DNA from: Deltaproteobacteria bacterium
GTDB lineage: Bacteria; Desulfobacterota; Syntrophobacteria; BM002
Length of the DNA stretch: 37,603 bases
Direction: 5' to 3'
Assembly (NCBI GenBank): GCA_022340905.1
Contig: JAJDNB010000102.1
Coordinates: 1-37,603 of the forward strand
The position numbers and the translations under genes were made by a program. This document shows positions 8,430 through 15,850 of the stretch, piece after piece; within the stretch, counting starts at the first letter, position 1; each line of letters opens with the position of its first letter. The notes below the pieces were generated by a model that did not search any database, was not told the origin of the DNA, and saw only the letters and a program-made list of their open reading frames with translations.

Positions 8430-9821
8430 TTATTTATTTCCTTCCCTGTCCTGCAATCGTTTCAAAAACTCCTCCCCAATTTGCCAGATATTTCCTGCCC
8501 CGAGGGTCAAGACCACATCTTTCTGCTGCGCTTCCTCCATGAGGATCGGAATAATGTCCTTGGGATTGGGGATGTACCTGATGTCGCCGTGACCGTGTTC
8601 CTGTATGGCGGTTGCCAATTTTTCGGCGTGCACCCCCGGGATCGGAGGTTCGCTGGCCGGGTAGATGTCTGTGATCAAGAGAACATCGGACTGGTAAAAG
8701 GCAGTAGTAAAGTCATCGAACAGTGCTTGAGTGCGAGTAAAACGGTGAGGCTGAAAGAGCACGAAGCGACGATGGGTTGGGAAAGACTCGGCTACGGTTT
8801 TCAGCACTGCCTTTATTTCGTTTGGATGATGGCCATAGTCATCGATTACGGTGATTCCATCCACTTCGCCCTTAATTTGAAAGCGGCGCTGTACTCCGGT
8901 CATCTCCTTTAGACCTCGGCAAATAGCAGGGAAGGGGATTTCCAGTTCTTGTCCCACGGCAACAGCTCCCAAGGAATTGAGCACATTGTGCCAGCCGGGT
9001 ATGGAAAGGGTGACCTTCCCTAGTTCCTGACCTTGGTAGCAGGCGAGGTAAGAACTGTTGAGCCCGTCGAAGGAGATCTTGCGGGCTTGGAAATCAGCCT
9101 GTGCTGAAAAACCGTAGGTAACCAGCCGTTTTTTGATCCTCGGCAGGAGGCTCTGAATGTTTTCATCCTCGAGACAGAGGATATTGAGACCATAAAAGGG
9201 AACTTTATTCATAAATTCAAGAAACGTCTCTTTGATCTCATCCAGATCTTTGTAGAAATCAAGGTGTTCGGTGTCAATGTTGGTAACCAAAGAGATGGTA
9301 GGTGAATAGAGGAGAAAGGTGCCATCACTCTCGTCCGCTTCCGCCACCACGAAATCGCCTTTACCCAGTTTGGCATTGGTGCCCCAAGCATTCAGACGAC
9401 CGCCAATCACCACAGTGGGATCCAGGTCTCCCTCGGCCAGTACCGTTCCCACCATAGAGGTGGTGGTAGTTTTTCCGTGAGCTCCTGCCACCAGAACGGC
9501 ATACTTCAGCCTCATAAGCTCAGCTAGCATCTCGGCGCGTCGAATAACCGGCAGATGATAGTCTCTGCTGGCAGCCAGAACTTCAGGGTTGTCAAAATCA
9601 ATAGCCGATGAAACCACGACCACGTCAGCATCGGCAACGTGGTGGGGCTGGTGGCTATAGTGGACAGTTGCTCCAAGATCTTCGAGACGACGGGTGATCT
9701 CAGTCTCTTGCAGGTCGGAGCCGCTGATCCGATGATCGAGGTTGAGAAGCAATTCAGCAATGCCGCTCATGCCGATGCCACCGATGCCTACGAAGTGAAT
9801 ATGGTACGTGCGCTTGTACAT
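8430..9821 (-). CDS. murC: UDP-N-acetylmuramate--L-alanine ligase
   Basis: A 463-residue ATP-dependent Mur ligase that adds L-alanine to UDP-MurNAc in the cytoplasm. The N-terminal Rossmann domain shows 'HFVGIGGIGMSGIAELL'. The ATP loop is 'VAGAHGKTTTTSMVG' (residues 116-120 GKTTT), the central domain has 'EADESDGTFL', and the C-terminal domain has 'VIDDYGHHPNEIKAVL', typical of MurC. Length is normal. It follows ftsW with only 81 bp between them, where murG would be expected. The ribosome-binding site is weak (GAAG just before the ATG), which may reflect the repeat-derived spacer. Confidence 0.96.
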   Translation of the reverse strand: MYKRTYHIHFVGIGGIGMSGIAELLLNLDHRISGSDLQETEITRRLEDLGATVHYSHQPHHVADADVVVVSSAIDFDNPEVLAASRDYHLPVIRRAEMLAELMRLKYAVLVAGAHGKTTTTSMVGTVLAEGDLDPTVVIGGRLNAWGTNAKLGKGDFVVAEADESDGTFLLYSPTISLVTNIDTEHLDFYKDLDEIKETFLEFMNKVPFYGLNILCLEDENIQSLLPRIKKRLVTYGFSAQADFQARKISFDGLNSSYLACYQGQELGKVTLSIPGWHNVLNSLGAVAVGQELEIPFPAICRGLKEMTGVQRRFQIKGEVDGITVIDDYGHHPNEIKAVLKTVAESFPTHRRFVLFQPHRFTRTQALFDDFTTAFYQSDVLLITDIYPASEPPIPGVHAEKLATAIQEHGHGDIRYIPNPKDIIPILMEEAQQKDVVLTLGAGNIWQIGEEFLKRLQDREGNK

Positions 9822-9902
9822 TCTTCAGTTTTGCCAGTTAAGCCGGTTTAATCAGTTTAGCCCGTTAAAAATTGGTTCTGAAGTCCAATACTTCTAAAAA
9901 TT
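9822..9902. other. ftsW-murC junction lacking murG
   Basis: This 81-bp spacer lies where murG sits in the usual ftsW-murG-murC order. On the minus strand it holds AT-rich units of the kind 'ctaaactgattaaaccgg' and no remnant of a coding frame. Its upstream edge abuts a 19-bp sequence (9900-9918) identical to one in the murF-murD gap. Confidence 0.85.
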
Positions 9903-9918
9903 TTAGGCATTTGACCTG
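9900..9918 (-). repeat. 19-bp repeat, copy 1, at the 3' end of ftsW
   Basis: On the minus strand the sequence is caggtcaaatgcctaaaat. It is identical to 12686-12704. This copy encodes the last residues and the stop codon of ftsW. A chance identity of this length within a 37-kb window is unlikely. Confidence 0.85.
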
Positions 9919-11099
9919 CTCCGCCTCCGTCCGGCTTGCGGATTCAGCCAGTTGCCCCCGTGCCACCCCTGGGAATACTCCCGAGCATAACAACTTATAT
10001 TCATCAGGATGCCCATCGCTAATAGATTGGTTAGCAAGGAGCTGCCTCCATAGCTTATGAATGGCAGAGGTAGTCCCTTAGTGGGCAACAACCCCATGAC
10101 CACAGCACAATTTATAAATGCCTGGAGCCCCACAATCAGAGTCAAGCCGAAGGCAAGATAGGTTCCGAAGCTCTCGGGGGCTCGCAAGGCGATCTTGACG
10201 CCTTTGTAAATCAGCAAAGCGTAGAGGAGGAGTACAATGGAAACGCCAATGATACCGGTCTCTTCGCCAATGACGGCTAAGATAAAATCTGTATGTGGTT
10301 CAGGCAGATAAAAAAGCTTCTGTTGGCCGGAGCCGAGACCAACTCCCAGAAGACCACCGGAGCCGAGGGCCAATAAAGAATGAAGGAGCTGAAAGCTGGT
10401 GTCACTGGGGTCTCGCCAGGGGTTTAGAAAAGCGAGAAACCTCTCCCAACGATAGCCCTTTTGCGCTATGGCCAGAACCAGGAGAGGAGCCACCGCTATG
10501 GCGGTGACCAAAAGATAGCGCAAACGAACACCGGCCACAAAGAGCAGAACAAAAGTCAGCACTGCGAAGGTTATGGCAGTTCCCAGGTCGGGTTGCATTA
10601 CAACCAGACCAATAAAGACTGCAGAGACCACGAGGTGTGGTACATAGCCAACAGAGAGCTCACGCAGCCGCTCCTTCTTTTTGGCGGCAGAGTAGGAGAT
10701 GTAGATTATGAGTGCCAGCTTGGCGTACTCAGCCGGCTGGATGGAAATAGGTCCGAAACGCAGCCAGCGTCTGGCTCCCCCGACCCGGTGACCCACGTGA
10801 GGTAAGAGCACGATGACAAGACTCAGCAGGGTGACCCCGAGAATGACATACACAAGCCGGCGGTAAATAACATAGGGCAAATTCTTGCTGATGATGAGAA
10901 CAACAATACCGATAAGGGCAAAGACAGCTTGCCTTTTGACGAAATACATGCTGTCGCCAAAGCGCTCTTGAGCTATGATTGAACTCGAACTGTACAGCAT
11001 CACAAGTCCGATACCTGTGAGGGCGAAGGTTATGAACAGAAGCGCAAAATCGTAACTTTTTTTATGTTCGTTTCCTTCTGCCATTGGTTCATTTACCAT
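9903..11099 (-). CDS. ftsW: Lipid II-polymerising glycosyltransferase FtsW
   Basis: A polytopic SEDS-family protein, about 398 residues from the ATG at 11099, that polymerises lipid II at the septum with FtsI. About ten membrane segments are visible. Family motifs include 'GGARRWLRFGPISIQPAEYAKLALI', given here only in part as 'RWLRFGPISIQPAE', then 'FVAGVRLRYLL', 'DFILAVIGEETG' and 'LPFISYGGSSLL'. An in-frame GTG at 11147 would extend it by 16 residues, but that stretch lies inside a 21-bp inverted repeat (11103-11123/11160-11180). I therefore prefer ATG 11099 (or 11084). No good Shine-Dalgarno is seen for any start. The last codons and stop fall within the 19-bp repeat, so the natural C-terminus may have been altered. 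Confidence 0.93.
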   Translation of the reverse strand: MVNEPMAEGNEHKKSYDFALLFITFALTGIGLVMLYSSSSIIAQERFGDSMYFVKRQAVFALIGIVVLIISKNLPYVIYRRLVYVILGVTLLSLVIVLLPHVGHRVGGARRWLRFGPISIQPAEYAKLALIIYISYSAAKKKERLRELSVGYVPHLVVSAVFIGLVVMQPDLGTAITFAVLTFVLLFVAGVRLRYLLVTAIAVAPLLVLAIAQKGYRWERFLAFLNPWRDPSDTSFQLLHSLLALGSGGLLGVGLGSGQQKLFYLPEPHTDFILAVIGEETGIIGVSIVLLLYALLIYKGVKIALRAPESFGTYLAFGLTLIVGLQAFINCAVVMGLLPTKGLPLPFISYGGSSLLTNLLAMGILMNISCYAREYSQGWHGGNWLNPQAGRRRSRSNA

Positions 11100-11102
11100 T
11101 TC

Positions 11103-11180
11103 GCATAACGCAAAGCGCATAGCAAAAAAAACGACAGGTCTTGACACTTACGGTTTTACGCTTTGCGCTTGGCGCTATGC
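11103..11180. repeat. Imperfect hairpin in the murD-ftsW gap
   Basis: Two 21-nt arms (11103-11123 and 11160-11180) match in 18 of 21 positions as an inverted repeat with a 36-nt loop. Units such as 'acgcaaagcgcatagc' recur near 22150-22175. The right part covers the murD-ftsW spacer and the left arm enters the artificial 5' extension of ftsW. Confidence 0.7.
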
Positions 11181-11190
11181 TTCTTCCCCT

Positions 11191-12627
11191 TCAGTTATGG
11201 GCATTCAATTTTCTCTTGTCTTTTTTTGATGCCACCCAGGGAGAGTTGAGCATTTCGACACCCGATTCCAGGGCTGTATATTTATGAACCAGGTATCGGA
11301 AGTGATCACCCCGGGCTTTATAGTTCTCATATTGGTCAAAACTGGAACAGGCAGGGGATAGCAGGACAATGTCCCCAGCCACGGCAGCGCCCAGGGCGAC
11401 CTGGACTGCTGCGTCCATGTCCTCCACCACTACGGTGCAAGAGAGATTAGCTAAAGCCTCAGCCAGACGAAATCTAGCTTCGCCGATCAGTACAAGCATT
11501 TTCACGCGCTGACGTACCAAGCTGACCAAAGGGTTGTAAGAGCCTTCCTTGTCACGACCTCCGGCAATGAGGATGATGGGCGCAGAGAAACTCTCGAGGG
11601 AGCGAACCACCGAATCCACGTTCGTTCCTTTAGAGTCGTTATAGAAACGGATGCCTCGCCAATGGTGAACCAATTCCATGCGATGGGGCAGGGGCTCAAA
11701 GGTATCTATAGTTTCTTGTATGGCCTCTGGCCTTGCCCCCATACTAGTCGCTGCCAATACCGCAGCCAAAAGATTTTGCTGGTTGTGTTTTCCCGGTAGC
11801 TGCCAACGGTTGAGATCATAACGGCGTAACGGTCCAGGCATCACCCGACAAAGGAGCCAGCCTGAGTTCACGTAGGCGTGGGCCGAACTTTTTGTCAGGC
11901 TGAAATTGAGTTGACGACTCCGGATGGTACAGCGTACCGTAATCAAGGGATCGCGGGCGGGGACCACTGCCACATCTTCTTCGGTTTGGTTGGTGAAGAG
12001 GCGACATTTGCTTTCCACATAACTGGCAAAGGAAGGGTAGCGGTCAAGGTGATCCTCGCTGATGTTAAGGAGCACTGCAACCTGCGGATGAAAGGTTTCC
12101 ATGGAGTCGAGTTGGAAGCTGCTCACTTCCGCTACTGCCAGGTCAAATGGTTCTTTCTCATTGCACAAGGTAATAAGGGGATTACCAATGTTTCCACCTA
12201 CGAAGACCCGCTTACCGTTGTGCTTGAGCATATCTCCCACCAAGGCTGTTGTGGTGGTCTTGCCATTGGTCCCACTTATGGCAACGATCGGCAACTGCAG
12301 GAAGCGACTGGCCAATTCCAGTTCCCCCACAATCGGGATTGACCTTATTTGGGCTTCAATCAACCCTGGCAAGTCAAGTGGAACGCCGGGACTGACAACA
12401 ATCAAATCCGCCTGGGTGAACACTTCCAACGGATGACCTCCAAGTGCCAAGGAGCAGCCTAATTCTTGGGCGGAATCTGCTGTGGAACCCAGCTCAGAGG
12501 CTAATAGATGGTCGGTGACAGTAACCTGGGCTCCTTTGCCTACAAGAAACTCGGCAGTGGTCAAACCAGTCTTAGCCAGCCCAACAACGAGTACCCTTTT
12601 GTCTTGGAGATCTTCCATCGCTTTCAT
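11191..12627 (-). CDS. murD: UDP-N-acetylmuramoylalanine--D-glutamate ligase
   Basis: A 478-residue Mur ligase that adds D-glutamate to UDP-MurNAc-L-Ala in the cytoplasm. The N-terminal domain has 'RVLVVGLAKTGLTTAEFL', the ATP loop is 'AISGTNGKTTTTALVG', the central domain has 'NISEDHLDRYPS', and the C-terminal domain has 'FYNDSKGTNVDSV' and 'LLSPACSSFDQYENYKARG', both characteristic of MurD. The ATG at 12627 is preceded by a purine-rich GAGAG. Downstream is ftsW. Upstream, where mraY is usually found, only 87 bp separate it from murF. Confidence 0.96.
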   Translation of the reverse strand: MKAMEDLQDKRVLVVGLAKTGLTTAEFLVGKGAQVTVTDHLLASELGSTADSAQELGCSLALGGHPLEVFTQADLIVVSPGVPLDLPGLIEAQIRSIPIVGELELASRFLQLPIVAISGTNGKTTTTALVGDMLKHNGKRVFVGGNIGNPLITLCNEKEPFDLAVAEVSSFQLDSMETFHPQVAVLLNISEDHLDRYPSFASYVESKCRLFTNQTEEDVAVVPARDPLITVRCTIRSRQLNFSLTKSSAHAYVNSGWLLCRVMPGPLRRYDLNRWQLPGKHNQQNLLAAVLAATSMGARPEAIQETIDTFEPLPHRMELVHHWRGIRFYNDSKGTNVDSVVRSLESFSAPIILIAGGRDKEGSYNPLVSLVRQRVKMLVLIGEARFRLAEALANLSCTVVVEDMDAAVQVALGAAVAGDIVLLSPACSSFDQYENYKARGDHFRYLVHKYTALESGVEMLNSPWVASKKDKRKLNAHN

Positions 12628-12714
12628 TCCAATACTCTCTGCTCTATGTTTTTAGATTTTTTAGACATTTTAGACACTTTAGCTCATTTTAGGCATTTGA
12701 CCTGGGGGGCTTCT
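12628..12714. other. murF-murD junction lacking mraY
   Basis: This 87-bp spacer stands where mraY normally lies. On the minus strand it carries the 19-bp repeat (12686-12704) and then degenerate 'tgtctaaaatgtctaaa' units leading to the murD start. Similar 'agacatttcagacattt' units occur near 918-934. No coding remnant is seen. Confidence 0.85.
12686..12704 (-). repeat. 19-bp repeat, copy 2, after murF
   Basis: This copy is identical to 9900-9918 and begins 10 nt after the murF stop codon. It is followed on the minus strand by AT-rich 'tctaaaa' units. Confidence 0.85.
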
Positions 12715-14160
12715 TTATTGTCCACCACCACTTCTATCTTTAGAGGGACCGTAGAGCTCTATAAGGGCCTCTATCACCTTCTCCATTCGCATTCCCCGTG
12801 ATCCTTTCACCAGCACCCAGTCTCCCGCACCAAGCAGGCGGTGGATCAGGGTGGCGATTTCCTCGTGGTCGCCGGCTTCGGTGAGTTGCTCCCTGGCCAT
12901 ACCCGCCTCGGCAGCGCCAGCGAGAAGATGGGAGGCCTGTTTGCCCATGGCGAAAAGGTGATCGACCCCCTCTTTAGCTGCTATCCTGCCCACCTGCCTG
13001 TGGAGGGAAGAACTGTCTTTTCCCATTTCCAGCATGTCACCAAGTATTGCGAAAGTCCTTCCCTGTTGCCTCACCTGCATCAGTGTTTCCAGGGCTGCCG
13101 CCATAGAACCAGGATTGGCATTGTAGGTGTCGTTTATGAGGTGAATGTCACCAGGAAGAGTTACCACCTCCATACGTTTATCAACAGGTTGAAAATTGTC
13201 CAAGGCAGCCCCTATGGTGCTTGTCGGCAGGTTCAAGGCCCAGGCAACAGCTGCAGCGGCTACAGCGTTTTTGATGTGGTGCAGGCCAATTACCGGCAAG
13301 CGAATCTCCAGAGGTTCCTCTGCCAGTCTGAGAAGAAAATGGCTACCGTCGCCATTCACGCCATGAACTTTCTCCAGCCGCACCTCAGCGGGATCACCTT
13401 TTGATGAGAATCGTACCTGCCGTCCAGAAAAAGCGGCTGCTTCACGTGAGACCCTGGGATCGTCTCGGTTCACTACTATTGTCCCAGTGGATTTCATACC
13501 CGCGAAGAGCCCCCCTTTGGCTCTCTGAATGGAGTCAAGGTCTCCCATCCCCTCTAGATGAGCCGCTTGGATATTGGTGATCATTCCCAGGTTTGGCTGA
13601 ACTATTTCGGTCAATCGCTCTATTTCACCCGGTTGATTCATGCCCATCTCTACCACTGCGGCCTCGTGGGAATTGTCTAATTGCAGTAAAGTAAGGGGCA
13701 CACCCACGAGGTTATTGAAAGTTCCATGATTTTTGAGAACCTTCCAGGATCGGCTGAGAATAGCCGCAACCATCTCTTTTGTGGTGGTCTTGCCATTCGA
13801 CCCGGTGATGGCAACCACCGGAATTGAATGGAGGCTCCGCCAGTACGATGCCAGGTCACCAAAGGCTCGGAGAGTGTCGCCCACACCAATCACGGGGATT
13901 CGCAGACCCTTGGTGTCTAATCTTTCTGCATTGTCAAGGGCAACAACCACGGAGGCAGCACCTTTGCTTGCGGCCTCTTCGACAAACTGGTGACCATCGA
14001 AGTTTTCCCCAGTCAGGGCCACAAACAATTCTCCCGGACTGAGAGTTCGGCTGTCGGTAGAGATTCCGGGAAAAATTTGCACGTTACCATTCACCAGCAG
14101 CTCACCCCCAGTAGCCTTAAGCACCGCCTCCAAGGTCCATATGTTTTCGTTGTTAGTCAT
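12715..14160 (-). CDS. murF: UDP-MurNAc-tripeptide--D-Ala-D-Ala ligase
   Basis: A Mur ligase of about 481 residues that adds D-Ala-D-Ala to the UDP-MurNAc-tripeptide, completing the cytoplasmic precursor. Visible motifs are 'ISTDSRTLSPGELFVAL' (N-terminal domain), 'AITGSNGKTTTKEMVA' (ATP loop), 'NIQAAHLEGMGDLDSI' and 'INDTYNANPGSMAAAL', all MurF-like. I chose the ATG at 14160 ('MTNNENIWTLEAVL'), because family members begin close to this 'W.t..' helix. An ATG at 14190 is possible. The longest frame starts at 14220, but that codon lies inside a GTCAYT-type repeat element. The stop is followed at once by a repeat in place of mraY. Confidence 0.94.
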   Translation of the reverse strand: MTNNENIWTLEAVLKATGGELLVNGNVQIFPGISTDSRTLSPGELFVALTGENFDGHQFVEEAASKGAASVVVALDNAERLDTKGLRIPVIGVGDTLRAFGDLASYWRSLHSIPVVAITGSNGKTTTKEMVAAILSRSWKVLKNHGTFNNLVGVPLTLLQLDNSHEAAVVEMGMNQPGEIERLTEIVQPNLGMITNIQAAHLEGMGDLDSIQRAKGGLFAGMKSTGTIVVNRDDPRVSREAAAFSGRQVRFSSKGDPAEVRLEKVHGVNGDGSHFLLRLAEEPLEIRLPVIGLHHIKNAVAAAAVAWALNLPTSTIGAALDNFQPVDKRMEVVTLPGDIHLINDTYNANPGSMAAALETLMQVRQQGRTFAILGDMLEMGKDSSSLHRQVGRIAAKEGVDHLFAMGKQASHLLAGAAEAGMAREQLTEAGDHEEIATLIHRLLGAGDWVLVKGSRGMRMEKVIEALIELYGPSKDRSGGGQ

Positions 14161-14212
14161 CAGTTTGCCAAGTGAACTCAGTAAATACATTGCCTGTGGG
14201 TCATGTGGCTTC

Positions 14213-14301
14213 ACCGTCATTACGCTTCGCTGTCACTATGCCGTCGGCGTCATTTTGGGGCAAAGGGCGTGGGGCATAGAGCATGGGGTAAAATCTTTGA
14301 T
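14213..14301. repeat. GTCAYT-type element plus 'gcatggggc' units, murE-murF gap
   Basis: GTCATT at 14216, GTCACT at 14232 and GTCATT at 14249 are spaced 16 and 17 bp apart. Units 'ggcgtggggcatagagcatgggg' of another family follow up to the murE stop (shown here only as a run near 14267-14288). The element overlaps the longest possible 5' end of murF. Confidence 0.75.
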
Positions 14302-15840
14302 TTACTTGCCTGCACCCTCCCGCCTTTCCCGTGCCTCGAGTGCCTCTGCGGCTACGATTCGGTCGTCGAAATCGATGCGCTTATTTCCGAGGATCTGATA
14401 GTTCTCGTGACCCTTACCGCCGATATAAACCACATCCCCTTGATCAGCGTAATCAATGGCCATGCGAATAGCTTCGCCGCGGTCCACCACCGAGGTGTAC
14501 CCACGGTCACAATTGCCACCACCCTGGGCAAGAGAGACGAAGAAGGGGAGACCTTGGGCCTTAACGCCGGCTTCAATCTCGGCCATGATAGACTCTGGCA
14601 CCTCACTTCTTGGGTTGTCCGAGGTAATGACCACCAGGTCAGCCCTCTTGGCCGCGGCCTCCCCCATGAGAGGCCGCTTGCCTCGATCCCGATCGCCTCC
14701 GCAGCCGAATACGCAGATAATTTTTCCAAGGGTCAACTCTTGCAGGGACTCCAGAGCCTTATCCAAAGCATCTGGAGTATGGGCGTAATCCACCAGAACC
14801 TGAAAACCCAGGTCGTTAGGAACAGACTCAAGTCTCCCCGGCACCCGGGTCAACGACTGCTCTCCGGTGCGTATGGCTTCTAAAGGCAGATCAAGGCCCA
14901 CGGCAACGGATGCTGCCGCCAACAAGTTGTAGAGATTCAGCCTGCCCAACATGGAAGAATGGACCTGTATTTCACCTTTGGGAGTAACCAGCAGGGCCTC
15001 GACTCCGGCGGTATCGCAGCGAACCTTGTGAGCTCGAACATCAGCATGGGGTGACATACCGTAACGGAGGAGTGGGTTGTCGATCTGCTCGCACAATCGG
15101 ATGCCCCAGGGGTCATCGCAATTGATGACAGCAAGGGGTGGTGTTTCCCCTCTGGTTTGAAGAATTTGAGAGAACAAACGGCTTTTTGCGCCGAAATAGC
15201 TCTCCATGCTGCCGTGATAATCAAGGTGGTCCTGGGACAGGTTAGTGAAAACAGCCACAGCAAACCGTGTGGTATCAACCCGGTGCATGTCCAGGCCGTG
15301 GGAGGACACCTCCATCACCACATGTGTTACTCCTGCATCCACCATTTGCCTGAACAATCTTTGCAGATCGAGAGACTCTGGCGTGGTAACCGGGGCAGGA
15401 AGTACATGACCTGGATAGCGACTGTTTACCGTTCCTACAACTCCGACCCGGAGACCGCAGGCTTGCAGAATTGCTTCAAGTAAATATGCGGTAGTGGTCT
15501 TGCCGTTGGTTCCGGTGATGCCGATAACCGTCAGGCTGTGGGAAGGGAAACCAAAAAAGCGGTTCGCAAGTAGGGCCAGCGCAGTTCTGGTATTGGCAAC
15601 CTCAATCACCGTAACCTCAGGTATGAGGTCCAGAGGCTTTTCCACAACTACGGTGTGAGAGCCCTGGTCGATGGCCTGCCGGACAAAATCATGACCATCG
15701 CTTTGCGTGCCTTTGATTGCGACAAAGAGACTGCCCTCAGAGGCTTGGCCGCTATGGTAGGTGATTGCACGGACCTCGCGCTCCACGTTGCCGTGGAGCT
15801 GAAGAACGGTAAGATCCTGAATCAGGTTTTCCAACAGCAA
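14302..15840 (-). CDS. murE: UDP-MurNAc-L-Ala-D-Glu--meso-diaminopimelate ligase
   Basis: A Mur ligase of about 512 residues that adds the third stem amino acid. Motifs are 'ITYHSGQASEGSLFVAIKG', 'GITGTNGKTTTAYLLE' (ATP loop) and 'TNLSQDHLDYHGSMESY'. 'TSDNPRSEVP' contains the DNPR motif that marks meso-diaminopimelate specificity, so the wall is predicted to be the usual Gram-negative A1-gamma type. The longest frame starts at a TTG at 15885 and overlaps ftsI by 35 nt. I prefer the TTG at 15840, which has AGGGGG 6 nt upstream and lies just after the ftsI stop. Either way it is translationally close to ftsI. Confidence 0.95.
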   Translation of the reverse strand: MLLENLIQDLTVLQLHGNVEREVRAITYHSGQASEGSLFVAIKGTQSDGHDFVRQAIDQGSHTVVVEKPLDLIPEVTVIEVANTRTALALLANRFFGFPSHSLTVIGITGTNGKTTTAYLLEAILQACGLRVGVVGTVNSRYPGHVLPAPVTTPESLDLQRLFRQMVDAGVTHVVMEVSSHGLDMHRVDTTRFAVAVFTNLSQDHLDYHGSMESYFGAKSRLFSQILQTRGETPPLAVINCDDPWGIRLCEQIDNPLLRYGMSPHADVRAHKVRCDTAGVEALLVTPKGEIQVHSSMLGRLNLYNLLAAASVAVGLDLPLEAIRTGEQSLTRVPGRLESVPNDLGFQVLVDYAHTPDALDKALESLQELTLGKIICVFGCGGDRDRGKRPLMGEAAAKRADLVVITSDNPRSEVPESIMAEIEAGVKAQGLPFFVSLAQGGGNCDRGYTSVVDRGEAIRMAIDYADQGDVVYIGGKGHENYQILGNKRIDFDDRIVAAEALEARERREGAGK

Positions 15841-15850
15841 TGTCTGCCCC

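Noticed and set aside
12628..12714. A hidden, very divergent mraY or murG remnant in the dcw gaps
   Set aside because: The gaps are under 90 bp and consist of repeat units, far too short for genes of about 1.1 kb.
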